64,000 nucleotides of DNA, taken from NCBI RefSeq assembly GCF_000234665.1, contig NC_018323.1, positions 348,573 to 412,572 of the forward strand, in the 5' to 3' direction. Shown piece after piece: positions 1-10,572 of this stretch (the stretch's first letter is position 1; every line of letters starts with the position of its first letter). Under the pieces are notes generated by a model. It was not told where the DNA came from, searched no databases, and was given only the letters and a program-made list of their open reading frames with translations. A program made the translations under genes and the position numbers. This DNA comes from Leishmania mexicana MHOM/GT/2001/U1103. Its lineage: Eukaryota > Euglenozoa > Kinetoplastea > Trypanosomatida > Trypanosomatidae.

Positions 1-1
1 G

Positions 2-178
2 CTCAGCACCAGCGCCAGGAAGGTGACGCTCGCCATCGAGGGCTCCACCCCGGCGGCGACCGCCACGGTCGGCGACATCGCCGACGCCTGCAAGCGGGAC
101 GACGGCTTCCTGTACGTGAGCGTGTGCAGCGAGCAGACCATGGGCGCCTTTGCGACGCTGTGCTTGTCCGGTGCTTAG
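2..178 (+). CDS. C-terminal end of an upstream protein, unidentified
   Basis: The window opens inside a reading frame that is open from base 2 to a TAG at 176-178 and gives 58 residues ending in LCLSGA. Codon use is strongly GC-ending and the peptide is balanced and protein-like, unlike the C/T-rich sequence that follows, so I take it as the real end of a gene starting outside the window. I do not recognise the family; the fragment has no visible motif, membrane segment or targeting signal. The following 1.7 kb is typical trypanosomatid 3' and intergenic sequence. Confidence 0.6.
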   Translation, partial: LSTSARKVTLAIEGSTPAATATVGDIADACKRDDGFLYVSVCSEQTMGAFATLCLSGA

Positions 179-1899
179 GACGAGGCCCTCCTCCCTCACT
201 GAGAGCGGTGGTGAAGCGGTTGAGGAGAGATGGGCGGGTCTTTGTGACTCCGGCGTCCTTCCGTGTTGCCACATCCCTTCTCGCACCTCTCTGAGTCGCC
301 TTCCCTCATGGCCTTCTTGCGGATTCCCTCGATCCCCCCTATTCGCTAGTGCTGTTTCGCTCATTGTCTCGGCTCAGCCGACCCCACACATGCTGCGCTC
401 TGCGGAAGTACTGCTGGCGTGGATGGCGCGTGCGTGCTTCTCGTTTCATTGACTCATTGTGTGAGCGGTTTGTGTGTGTGTGTGTGTGTGCTTGTATTCG
501 TGTCGGCACAGATGTGTACAGTGGTGTTCGCGGCGTCTGCGCCTCGGCCTTCCGCTCTCGTACCCTGCGTTGCGGGCGACCCTCCTCCCTTCTCCTGCAG
601 CGGCAGGCACACGCTTCTGTGACTATCGATGATGTCAACCCTGTACTCCAGCCCCCACGCAAGGGCTGTCGTCGATGCTCGTCTGTGTATAGCGTGTGTC
701 CCTACGAGAATGCGGATGCGGAGGCGAGTGGCGTCACCGCACCCCGCCGCATATTTTTCCATGCTTTCCTTCTGTTTTTTTTTGTTTGTTTGCGCCATGG
801 AAAGGGGCCGTTGCGTCGTCGTCGGCATTTCTTTCCCCGGCGGCCTCCGTCGGTGAGAGTGGCAGCTGGGAACTGCGACTTGCGAGATGTGGCAGTGTTA
901 CCTCATTCCCCGTCTTGAAGCTCGCGCCCGTGACCGGGACGACATGAGTAAAGCACCTCACGATATGCTTGTGTCCTTTTTTTTCGGTCTCCGCTCTCGC
1001 TGCCCTACGCGTTCTCCTCTGTTGCTTTCGCCGTCGAAGGTTAACCCCATTCTTGTCTTTTGGGCACCACCTCCGTTGTTGATTTCCTGCTCCTTTCCAC
1101 GGAGGCCGGCGAGAGACAGGGGGCGGGGAGGAAGAGGCAGAAGAGCAGTGATTGTTGTCGCTGTGCAACTGCTGAGTGTACGGCAGGGCCGGGAGAAATC
1201 CGGCGGTGAAGCTCTCCAGTAGCTTCGCCGCCCTCCCCGCTGCCCCCGCTTCCTCCTCTGCCCTGTCTCCCGCACCTCCGCTCCCCCAATGTGCACAGCC
1301 TATCATGCCTCCCCCCGCCCACCCCGATATTCAACTACAGATCGGAAAAGGAGGTGAAAAGAGAGGTCCCGACGTGTGTACAGTCCTTGTTAGAGAAGGA
1401 TGACGCTCGTCCCTCCTTCGCTTGGTCAGCGGACTTCACGGCAGTGCCGCGCAACGCTTCCCGATGCGTCGGCCCCGTGCCCTCTGTTGCGCGCTGCTTG
1501 CTACCCATCAGCCACACACACACACGTACTTTTCAAGCAATGAGCTTTCTACTGTTCTTCACACTCCTTCAACCCCCCCCGCACACCTTTTCGCGTGCTG
1601 CGTCGATGCTCACTACGTGCTTCTTCCTCTTTTGGTTTTCTTCTTGCGTCCCTCCCCTTCTCCCTATCGTCACCCACGTACTGACCACTATTACCCTCAC
1701 CTCGGGTGTCCACATCCTCGTCGAAAGACAGCTAAAACGAAAGTAACAAGTGGCCCACTTCCTAATTCGGTCCCCTCGACGTTTTTTCTTGTCGGTGTGT
1801 TTTTTTTTTAGGCGGGCCATCAGCGTTGATCCACCACGGAAACACACACACACGCACACATCACCGACTAAGCCTCACCCTCTCCAGTAAGAACGAGCA
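179..1899. other. Intergenic region, no gene seen
   Basis: C/T-rich spacer with a TG run at about 470-490 and many short polypyrimidine tracts. Reading frames here are chance frames across low-complexity DNA. It should hold the 3' untranslated region and poly(A) site of the upstream gene and the splice acceptor of the transporter. Confidence 0.6.
1801..1811 (+). promoter_or_regulatory. Spliced-leader acceptor for the transporter gene
   Basis: A T-rich tract from about 1780 ends in nine T and AG at 1810-1811. This is the first AG after the tract and would give a leader of 88 bases before the ATG at 1900, a normal length for a trypanosomatid 5' untranslated region. Confidence 0.65.
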
Positions 1900-3918
1900 A
1901 TGGCGTCGAAGCCACACCATGAGGAGGCGGATGATAGCCACCACCATCCTCATGCCGATACACCGGTCCTCGCTGACGTGGATAACGAGTACTGTGACGA
2001 GTATGTCCACCCTGGTGCCCGTCGCCTCTACGCCAAGCTTCCCTTCATGCAGCGCATCCCCATCTTCAGCGAGGCCGCCACCTCCTATGGCCCTGGTTGT
2101 ATTGGTTCACTTGGTATATGCTACTTCCTGTGTAAGGGTATTGCAAACAGCATTATCGGTTACGCGAAGCAGCCGCTCTTCATGAACCGCTACGGTCTCA
2201 GCGGCCTGCGCTACCAGCGCCTCTCCAGCATTACCTCGATGGGCTGGTCCATCAAGGCCTTTACGGCCATGCTGTGCGACGCCTTTGCCGCCTTTGGGTA
2301 CACGAAGCGTTGGTACATGTTCGCTTCCTGTCTGTTTGGTGGCGTCTTCGCCCTCATTCTGGGTCTGCTGCCTGCCAAGGAATCGTCCGCGAACACCGCC
2401 TGCGCTTTCATCTTCCTTACTGCCTTCAGTAAGGCCAACGTGGATATCCTCTCCGAGGGTCTCTACAGTCGTCTGATGCGCCGTCGGCCCAAGGCTGGTG
2501 CCGCGCTGGTGAGCTGGATCTGGCTGTTCATCATGGTGGGTGCCATCATAGCGGCTGCCATCCAGGGACCGCTGTCCGACTCCAGCATGGTGCAGGTGGG
2601 CATCTTTATTGCTGCCGGTCTGCAGATGGTTTGTGCGTTGATCTTCTTCTTCAACCTGTACGAGGAGCGCACAAACAAAGTGGAGCGCTGGGAGGATGCG
2701 CTTGCGCTGGAGGCGGAGATGCGTGCAGAGCTGGGCATGGACGTGACAGCGGAGCAGGCTCGGCTGCGTGCTCAGGTGCAGCTCGCTCACAAGGGCCCCT
2801 GCAGCACCACCACCGAGGTGGAACCCATCACCATGCACATGAAGGGTGTTGCTCCCCACGATGGACAGAGGTTGGAGTTCAGTGGTGCCCTAGTGGCAGA
2901 GCTGGCTGACGCTGCAGAGCAAGATTATGACCTACAGAGCCTCGAAGCGGCGGCGCGCGCTCGCGTGGGTGAGCCCATCACATGCCTCTTCGGGGTCTTT
3001 GAGGTCAACAGGGATGTCTTTGGCCGCAACTGGAGGATCTTCGCCTACAGCATCATCATGACGTGTGCCGTCGTCGCCATGACGTGCGGCAACATTCTTG
3101 CGGACACCCTCGGTCTGCTGATCCTCTGCATCATTGTCTCCATTGTCTGCTGTGCTGCATCCTTCTGGGCCCTGCCCCTTGTCATCGCCAAGGCGAACGT
3201 CTTTGGCTATCTGCAGATGGTCTTGTATCTGCAGCTGCCTGGCGCGCTCGACAGCTTCTACCTCGCTGATGAGGAATGCCTCCCCGGCGGTCCGCACTTC
3301 TCGTACACCTTCTACAATACGGTGAGCGCCCTCATTGGCAACGTTGGTGGTCTTGCTGGCATTACCGTGTTCAACTACATCTTCTCCAAGCACAGCTACC
3401 GGCTGACTCTTGTCGTCACCACCACTGTCCAGATCCTTGCCTCCGTCTTCGACATCATTATGGTGAAGCGCTGGAACATTGCAATCGGCATCCCGGACCG
3501 CGCCATGTACATTATGGGCGACGCCATTGTGTTTCAGGTGTGCTACTATCTGACGTGGATGCCGGTCGTGATTCTGCTCTCGCGCCTGTGCCCTCGCGGC
3601 TCCGAGAGCATGGTGTACGCGCTGATGGCCGGTTTTGCCAACCTCGGAGAGACGATGGCGACCTCGGTCGGCTCGCTGATTATGGAGTACGCCTGGGGCA
3701 TCGTAACAACCCCACCGTGCGACTTCAGCAATGTGCCCATGCTCTTGCTTGTGGGCCACATCCTGGCTCCCATGTTGATCATCCCACTCTCCTTGCTGCT
3801 GCCGGCCGCGCGTGTCTGCGACGACATCAACGTGGACGGAGAGGCGGTCAAGAGAGAAGCGAAGAAGTACATCTCGCACGCCGACAGCGACAGCAGCAAC
3901 GCCGCCGGCAAGCAGTGA
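1900..3918 (+). CDS. Folate/biopterin transporter family (BT1-type) membrane protein
   Basis: A 672-residue polytopic membrane protein of the folate-biopterin transporter (BT1) family, which imports pterins and folates across the plasma membrane; Leishmania cannot make the pterin ring and has many such genes. What is seen: a soluble, His/Asp-rich N-terminus (residues about 5-25), then roughly twelve hydrophobic segments in two blocks (about 65-250 and 375-650) separated by a hydrophilic loop (about 250-365) rich in Glu and Ala. The segment just before the first helix (RIPIFSEAATSYGPGCIG) and the motif around SKANVDILSEGLY look typical of the family. The length fits. The ATG lies 88 bases behind a strong splice acceptor. 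Substrate (folate, biopterin or another small molecule) cannot be told from sequence. Confidence 0.88.
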   Translation: MASKPHHEEADDSHHHPHADTPVLADVDNEYCDEYVHPGARRLYAKLPFMQRIPIFSEAATSYGPGCIGSLGICYFLCKGIANSIIGYAKQPLFMNRYGLSGLRYQRLSSITSMGWSIKAFTAMLCDAFAAFGYTKRWYMFASCLFGGVFALILGLLPAKESSANTACAFIFLTAFSKANVDILSEGLYSRLMRRRPKAGAALVSWIWLFIMVGAIIAAAIQGPLSDSSMVQVGIFIAAGLQMVCALIFFFNLYEERTNKVERWEDALALEAEMRAELGMDVTAEQARLRAQVQLAHKGPCSTTTEVEPITMHMKGVAPHDGQRLEFSGALVAELADAAEQDYDLQSLEAAARARVGEPITCLFGVFEVNRDVFGRNWRIFAYSIIMTCAVVAMTCGNILADTLGLLILCIIVSIVCCAASFWALPLVIAKANVFGYLQMVLYLQLPGALDSFYLADEECLPGGPHFSYTFYNTVSALIGNVGGLAGITVFNYIFSKHSYRLTLVVTTTVQILASVFDIIMVKRWNIAIGIPDRAMYIMGDAIVFQVCYYLTWMPVVILLSRLCPRGSESMVYALMAGFANLGETMATSVGSLIMEYAWGIVTTPPCDFSNVPMLLLVGHILAPMLIIPLSLLLPAARVCDDINVDGEAVKREAKKYISHADSDSSNAAGKQ

Positions 3919-6339
3919 ACAAAGAAAAGGCAATCCTTCCGAAGAGATATTCTGGAGCCATACAGCGGCCATTCGAGGAGACGAGAGTCCAACGCTGCTG
4001 CGCCCTCTGATGTTTCTTCAGGTTTGGCGTTGAGGGGTGGGGGGGTGTTCACATACCCTTGTCGCCCTGCTCCACTTGTGTGATGTGCAGAAGCGGGATC
4101 GCCACACTCCCGCCTCCCCGTATGTCCGCTTCCACGTCTTTTTTTTTTGGAGCGAACATGCGCCCACGTGTAATCTGTCTCCGACACACGTGCGCATCAT
4201 TCTTCCGGATCCTTTGTTTCTTTTTTTGTTGCTGTTCGCTGTGGTGCCCCTCCCCCCTCCCCATCCTAGCATCGTTGCATCCGACCAGCACACACACACA
4301 CACGCACGCACGCACGCACGCACAACTTCCCTCCCTTCCCCTCCCCTCAACCCTCAGCATCACCACATCGCCGTCTTCTAATCTTTGTTGTTGTTGCTTT
4401 TGTGCCTTTTTTTGTGCGCGCGTTCGTTTGCAGGGAAGGGGAGGGGATGTTCGACCTCTGTCCGATACCCATCTTCGCCATGGTTTCACCTCTTGGGTTC
4501 CTCGGCGGTGTCTTTGTCTACGTCGATGTTAACCCAAGTCGGCCTCCTCCTTCCCCCCTCTTCCCCTCCCTTTCCATCTCGCTGAGCTGTTTTGTTGTTT
4601 GCGCCTTCGATGTGAAAAAAAAAAGGATGCCGCTGACGGTTTCCTCTACCCGTTCTCCCTCTGTGTGTGCGTGGGTGCGTATGTGTGTGTGTACTCGTTT
4701 TCTGTATGTGACGAAAGACACGGGAGGGAGAGTCCGTTGTAAGCCCACGGCCATGGCACTGGCGTTCTCTTGCTGACGATGTCTACGCCTGGCAAAGGGA
4801 GGCTTTTCAACGAGCATGCTTTCCCACTTCACCGTACACAGATGAGCACACACACACAAACGCACACAGACGCACACGCACACATTACTGCTTCGCTTCG
4901 CTCTTTTCTTCTCTGCCCGCCTGTCTCCTCCTGCGTGTACGCGTACACACGTGGGGGGCTTGGGGAACGCGTGCGAAAGGAAAGGGGAGACATGGCGCAC
5001 AAGCACTGGCTGTTGTACACATTATCCTTTCCTCCTCCTCCTCCTCCTCCCCCCCACCACCACCACCACCACCACCCGCTTTGTTTGTTGTCGGCGTTCT
5101 TCTGAGGCAGACGCGTGTGCCTGAGCGCCCGCGGGCGTGTTCTTTTTTTTTCTGTTTACAAAATATAGCCATACATGTGTATGTATATGTATGTATATAT
5201 GCATACGTCATCAATCTCGGCATTGTGCTGATTCTGTGTCTGCGCCTGCGCGCAAGAGAACGAGTAGCAGAGCTTTGTTCGCGTCGTTTTGTTTTCGACA
5301 CGCCTCCCATGTTGTCTCTTATTGATTCCTCGCATATATGTGCACCGCTACGGTGACATCGTCGTTGGCTACGTCATCTCTGGTATGCCGCACCCTGTCC
5401 CCTCTCTCCTCTTCCCTCCCCACCCCTCCCTCCCCCTTTCTTTTTCGGGTGTTTTTTGGTGTTTAGTTTATTATTAAGCAGTATGGCTTTGCACGTTCTT
5501 CTCTTCCCCCTTCTGCCAGTCAATACCAACATCACCACTACCATCACCTCACCTCCCCCCCCCCCGCCCCAGTCCCATACACCCCATTCCCGCTGCGCCA
5601 GCGGTGCGGTGGTTAGCCCCCCCCCCCTTCCCCTTTGTCGTCGTCCTGCGCACTTATCTCCTCTAGCCCAGCCCCCGACTGCGCACGTGTGTGTGCCTGT
5701 GTGTTTTCTCGTTTTGTTCCGTTTCGTTAGCGACCCTACCTTCCCCTCCCCTCCCATCCCCTCCCCCCCGTTACTCCTCCTTTGGTTTCTCGATTTCGAA
5801 GTGCGTGGTGCGTTTTCGGCCTGCGCCTTCATTCTATCCAGAACAGTTGCACGGTAGGTGAGCTTCTCTATTCGTTGGCGCATGTCTTTCCCTGGAGCAT
5901 GCGTAGGCGCGCGTGTCCAGCCACGCGAAGACAGACGCGCATGGGAAAAAGCGCAGCGGAAAGGGGTGTCCACAGCGCACGCTGGCAGCTTTTTGCCCTT
6001 TTCTATCGGGCCCAGCATCCTTTTGCACTCCCTTCCCCTTCCACTCACTCACTCCTCTGTCACGAATGTTGCACTCACCTAGAAGCCGACAAGCCGCCGT
6101 TAATTTGTTGTACATCCCCTCACCGCCATCGCCAACGCCGATTCGTACGCACACATCCACGCGGGTTTTTTTTGCGCACAAGTGCCGCCGTACCCAACTC
6201 CGCCCCCTGCATCTGTGTTACCAACGTGGACGTTGTCGTCGTGTGTCGTGTGTGCGTGTTTTTTTTATTGTCTCTGTAAGCCGCCCCGCAAGTCCGCTTT
6301 GTCCTTCACGGTGCCCCCATTCTCTGCCACACAAGACGA

Positions 6340-6770
6340 GGTCCACTCGACGCTCGGCCTGTCACAGGCCCAATGGCATGCTGCCGAGCAGCGCTGGGCA
6401 CACGCGTGACAGCAATGCACCGACTCAGTCACCAGCGCACGGCCTCTGTCTCCAAGTCCGTCCCACCCACCCACCCCCCGCCTTGCAGGCCGCACACCGG
6501 TAGGCAGTGAGAGTCGGGGGTGGGTGGGTGGGTGGGTGGAAGACGCTCGAGTCGCGCTGACACGTTGCCGGGCATATGGATGGCGCAAACGGGCTCGCTG
6601 TCGCAGGTTGCTCCAAGGCGGCGCCATGCAGAGCTCGGCCGCCGACATCGGTAGCGAGGAATCGCTCTGACCTCGCTGCGTCGTAGGCACTGGCCCCTTG
6701 ATACCCCTCAGGCGCTGAGGTGTGGTCCTCAGGTCTGCGTGGCGTCGCAGTGGCAGACGCGTCTTTAGAA
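6340..6770 (-). mobile_element. Degenerate SIDER2-type retroposon relic, antisense to the genes
   Basis: Read on the minus strand, 6770 down to about 6500 aligns by eye with the block at 58300-58600. Both share GATGTCGGCGG (minus strand of 6639-6649), a following stretch containing TTGCGCCATCCAT or GGTGCCATCCAT, then CGCGACTCGA or CGTGACTCGA, then GTGCGGC and CCTGCAAGGC. The core also corresponds to positions 37411-37500. SIDER elements are short, degenerate relatives of the ingi/L1Tc retroposons scattered in Leishmania untranslated regions. Ends are approximate and there is no coding capacity. Confidence 0.5.
6462..6539 (+). repeat. Inverted C-rich/G-rich tetranucleotide tracts (possible G-quadruplex)
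   Basis: A CCCA-type tract at 6462-6479 faces a GGGT-type tract at 6516-6539 across 36 bases. The G-rich half has six runs of three or more G separated by single T, an ideal G-quadruplex motif on the plus strand and hence in RNA. The two tracts could alternatively pair into a hairpin. Confidence 0.7.
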
Positions 6771-7139
6771 ATAGCCAAAAGAGCAGATCGGCAGCGGAAA
6801 GACAGCATGCTTTTCTAGATGGGAATCGAAACTCCAAAACCGGATGTGTGGGGGGGGGGCGCAGTCCGCCCCTCCACTCGCCTATGTAGCCGATGCACCA
6901 TGTTTCGTCACCTCCTCCTCCTCTGCTCTGTGTATATATCTTTGCTCGTGTTTCGCATGCAGCAAGTCGAAAAGACGGCACCCTTCTCCTTGTCGCTGCG
7001 CTGTGTCGGACATCAACCTCTTGGACGGCGCACCCACATTCACGGTGAGGCCTCTCCCTCTCTCTCTGCTTTGTGCGACTACACCCGTCTGGTTAGCTTC
7101 TTCGCTTTCTCTCTCCGGTGGCTGCGACAGTCTCTGTGC

Positions 7140-9812
7140 ATGGATGTCCTCCTCCACGTAGTGCAGACCGCAGCGGCCCCACCTGCCTCGGTATTATCGT
7201 TGTGTGGCGACCGCATTCGGCGTCCGAGCCTCAACGCGCCTGGCGTCCCGTCGGCAAACGTTAGCGGCACTAGTTTCACTGTGGAGAGCCTGTGTCTCTC
7301 ACACAGAGAGGCGCCACTTGGCAGTAACGTTGCTGCCCAGTGGAGCGTCGCTCTCCGCTCCCCTGCGGAGAACGAGAGCGCCGACGGTTTCGATAAGGAT
7401 CCGCAGGTGTGTGTCTCTGCCGCCTCCCCGGGATGCCCTCCAGCGTCACCGTCGTCACCGATCCCCACCAGCGTTGTACACATCTCCGCCGCCTCCGTAG
7501 ACATAACGGATCTCCGTGGGCGACGGCCACCCGATGGCCGCGTCACCACCTCCACCGTCGATCTCCTGTGGGAAAAGCTGCGTCATGTGAGGGACGCGAT
7601 CGTCAGGGCAGGCGATGCCGACACACCGCCGGTAGCACGCGCGGAAACGGTCTTCTTCTGCGGCAGTCGGCTCGGCACGCGCAAAGATGCCCTCTACCTC
7701 ACGGCGCTGCATCGACTCCTTGTGGAGTCATTGCTGATCGTGAAAGGCCGCCCCTTGTCCCCACCATCGCCGCCGCCGCCGGACGTGGACGTCTCCCTCG
7801 TGGACTACGACGAAGGATGGGGTGCTGGGGATGTGCTAGCCGCTGAGGTAGTCAGGGCCTCCGCACATGGCACACAAGAGCAGGGAAGCCAGATTACGTG
7901 GATGCCGCTAGCGAAAGTACTGGAGTATGCCCCTCGGCCTAGAAGTGCGATGGCTGCCACGTGCACGTCCACCATGGCGAGGTCCACCTCTCTGATGGAG
8001 GCGAGCGCCGACAGCGACTTGAGCGCCGTTCAGGTGGGACATCTTGTGCGACAGTGGTTGCAGGTGTGGTTCGACCGCATTGACAGCGCCACGTCGGCAT
8101 TTCCCTCCGCGCCAGCGTCGTCGTCGCCGCCCGCCGCGGCGGACCGTCTGCGTCATTTGGAGAGGAATGTGGTTCTCTTCACATTGCGACTGCGGAGCTC
8201 CACGAACTCATCGACGCCAACCTTGCAGGCACGCGTCAGCACGGCCTACTTCACGCTTGTGCTGCTCCCCGAATACGGGGCGGCTCCGCCTTACGGCGAA
8301 ACAGGCGCCGCTGGCGCTGTAGTAGGTTTGTCGTCGTGCCGGGCGAGTGCCGCACTCTGGCGCGAATTCGAGGCGCTCTCGGCCTTCATGCGGTCTCTGC
8401 CGCAGGGCCGCCATCGTCGCCATGATGGGGAACAGAAGAGAAGCGGCTCCAAAGAGCATGGCCGTGCCACCGCGGCAACTGTGCAAGGGAAAATGCGCGC
8501 CGCTGCACTTCGGCGCAGTCGGTGGTTGACCACCATCGCCCGCATTCATGATCCTTCGACACCGCTCATGAGAGCGGGAGTCTCAGTCTCGGGCGAGCAC
8601 GGTGTCGACGACGTTATGGATGGCTTTCTGAAAAGCTCTACTGTGCGCTCGTTTTCGTGGATCGGGTGCATCGCCGCCGCTGCTAGCCATCAGCGCGCAA
8701 CGCGCTCGACCCTCGCCTTTCTCTCTCGTCTCCAGCCATCGCAGACGGCACAGCGCGGCTGGCTGGCATCTGTAGGGGAGCGCTCGCCTGAGAGGGCAGC
8801 GGACGCACATGTGGGTCGGCACCATCGCACACACAAGAACGTCGCGGGCAGCACGGAAGAAAGAGCTGCGCGGAAAGCGAAAGCCGTATCAAGCAGCGCA
8901 GCCACACCCACACCACCGCCCCCCTCTCCTAGGCCTTCTGCGAATATGCCGCGGCCGTACGCCTCTCCTCGTCTTCATGGTGGCAGCACGACGGACATCG
9001 GCAGCTCCGGAAAGGTGAGGGCGGCTGTTGCATCTCCCCTGCCGCCTGTCGACGAGCTCGGCACTGCTGTGGTTGCCGAGGCTGCTCCTCCGCAAGTCGG
9101 TCACGAGCCAGCACCTCCGCCTGCTCAAGTTGATGCGCTGATCGCCTCCGTGCGTGTGTACGCGTCGGTGCTGGAGGAGGAGGTGCAACGGCTGCGTCGC
9201 CGGCTACAACGATATGAAGCGCCATCGTGTGATGGCATAGGTAGCACTAGCGGTCCACCAATCCATTCGACGCCCCAAGAGGTGCGGGGATCCGAGTCGG
9301 CGAATTCAATGATCGGTCTCTCCACCCCTCACACCACTTCCCCAGGCATCTGCTCTTCTCTTCCCCAGTCGGTACGAGCCGCCATCGACGACCTTCGCAC
9401 GGACGCGCGGTTCCCGAAGGCACTCCATGTAAAGCTTGATGCCCTGACGCAGCGGGTGGCGAACTTGTGCACAGCCGTCCGGGTGCGGAGAAGCGGCGAT
9501 GCCGACTTACCTGCTGCAATGCACCAGCGAAACGAAAAGAGCGACGACAGGGACGCCTATGTCGCGCAGCTCGAGGCCAAGGTAGCTCTGTATGAGCAAA
9601 AGCTGGTTCTCATGGATTACTACGTGGCGCCAACACTGATGCAGTGCGTCGATGACTTGGATCAGTGGCAGAAGCACCAGCACCCTCAGCAACGCACACG
9701 CGACGCTCGCACTGGAGGCAACTGTAATCCCTTCATCACCACAGCCAACGCTGCTTCCGAGGTGACACCGATAGGGCGCGTCGGCGCGGCTGAGCATGCA
9801 TTCCGCGCATGA
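7140..9812 (+). CDS. Hypothetical protein, possibly a degenerate kinesin-like protein
   Basis: About 890 residues if translation starts at the ATG at 7140; the frame is open upstream to an ATG at 6819, but the intervening DNA is polypyrimidine-rich and includes an AG close to 7132 that would make a good splice acceptor, so I prefer 7140. Parts recall a kinesin motor: AYFTLVLL resembles the switch-I region (SRSHAIFTI type), and a segment near residues 500-525 (SWIGCI then TRSTLAFLSRLQ) resembles the end of the motor, where ETLSTLRFA is usual. No P-loop (GQTGSGKT type) or switch-II DLAGSE is present, so ATP-driven motility is not expected. The C-terminal third has Ser/Pro-rich linkers and two short coiled-coil stretches (LEEEVQRLRRRLQRYE; AQLEAKVALYEQKLV). 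The gene is real by codon use; the kinesin link is inference. Confidence 0.6.
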   Translation: MDVLLHVVQTAAAPPASVLSLCGDRIRRPSLNAPGVPSANVSGTSFTVESLCLSHREAPLGSNVAAQWSVALRSPAENESADGFDKDPQVCVSAASPGCPPASPSSPIPTSVVHISAASVDITDLRGRRPPDGRVTTSTVDLLWEKLRHVRDAIVRAGDADTPPVARAETVFFCGSRLGTRKDALYLTALHRLLVESLLIVKGRPLSPPSPPPPDVDVSLVDYDEGWGAGDVLAAEVVRASAHGTQEQGSQITWMPLAKVLEYAPRPRSAMAATCTSTMARSTSLMEASADSDLSAVQVGHLVRQWLQVWFDRIDSATSAFPSAPASSSPPAAADRLRHLERNVVLFTLRLRSSTNSSTPTLQARVSTAYFTLVLLPEYGAAPPYGETGAAGAVVGLSSCRASAALWREFEALSAFMRSLPQGRHRRHDGEQKRSGSKEHGRATAATVQGKMRAAALRRSRWLTTIARIHDPSTPLMRAGVSVSGEHGVDDVMDGFLKSSTVRSFSWIGCIAAAASHQRATRSTLAFLSRLQPSQTAQRGWLASVGERSPERAADAHVGRHHRTHKNVAGSTEERAARKAKAVSSSAATPTPPPPSPRPSANMPRPYASPRLHGGSTTDIGSSGKVRAAVASPLPPVDELGTAVVAEAAPPQVGHEPAPPPAQVDALIASVRVYASVLEEEVQRLRRRLQRYEAPSCDGIGSTSGPPIHSTPQEVRGSESANSMIGLSTPHTTSPGICSSLPQSVRAAIDDLRTDARFPKALHVKLDALTQRVANLCTAVRVRRSGDADLPAAMHQRNEKSDDRDAYVAQLEAKVALYEQKLVLMDYYVAPTLMQCVDDLDQWQKHQHPQQRTRDARTGGNCNPFITTANAASEVTPIGRVGAAEHAFRA

Positions 9813-10572
9813 GATGAGGGAGGCGGGCCGATCACTGGGTCGCCTCCAACCTCAGCAACGTGGAAAGAAACGGGAGGACGAATGCGTAGGCGTGTATGTG
9901 CGTGTTATGTATGTGTGTAGCAGACGTGACACATCGGCAGCGCGTGAGACATATTGGGCAAGGCAGCGCGCAAGTGCCCTTCCACCACACCACCCCCGCC
10001 AAAGAACTAGATACAAAGGGGTCTCGACCTCCGCCACCCCACCCCCTCACCCTCTTCTTGTCCAGAGGCTTCAGTGGGGAATTCGCTGCAATGGGGTTTG
10101 GTGCTCCCATACTAGAGCAGCGCAGTAGCGCACTCACACACGGCGGCGTCAGCGCACAGGCGCGAATGTACAGACACGCATAAACCGCACATATCTCTCT
10201 CTCGCCCACTTGATATGTCGCCCTGCTCACTACTCCTCATCAACACCACCGTCGTCGCGGAAGCACGAGCAGCAGCACGAAATAGTCATCCGTACCTCCC
10301 TCCCTGTCTCTCTCGAGCAGGCTTGCATGTGCACGCGCCTTTAGGGCACTTATTCACGTGGAAAGCACGGAAGAACGTGGTAGGTCGCATTGTACACCCT
10401 CGTTCCCCATCCCCCCCCCCCCCCACACACACACATAGACACACTTCCCGCTGTACTAGCGTCACGCAACATACATTCACCGTAGGCGTGTCTCTTCTCA
10501 CCCCACAAGGAAAGAGGGACGCTTATCCCGGGGTGGCGCACATGCAAGTGCTTCGTGCATACACGATCTGCG
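9813..10572. other. Intergenic region, no gene seen
   Basis: Short spacer with C-rich tracts (10410-10428) followed by CA repeats and scattered TG repeats. An open frame continues a few codons upstream of the CAP-Gly gene, but only from a GTG, so I keep the ATG at 10573. Confidence 0.55.

Larger units (their letters stand above)
3919..7139. other. Long intergenic region with microsatellites and an antisense retroposon relic
   Basis: A spacer of 3.2 kb without a supported gene. It holds CA and CACG repeats at 4290-4322, a TCC/CCA repeat at 5032-5076, AT-rich ATGTATAT motifs near 5160-5205, C-rich tracts at 5550-5770, and a non-pyrimidine-biased block at about 6340-6770 that I interpret as a degenerate SIDER2 element in antisense orientation. 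An open frame in phase with the next gene begins at an ATG at 6819, but its first 107 codons run through low-complexity DNA. Confidence 0.6.

Noticed and set aside
3..272. Minus-strand frame over the window start
   Set aside because: Shadow of the real plus-strand gene end; no acceptor and no protein-like composition.
2107..2859. Minus-strand 250-codon frame inside the transporter
   Set aside because: Antisense shadow of a GC-rich coding region; all supported genes lie on the plus strand.
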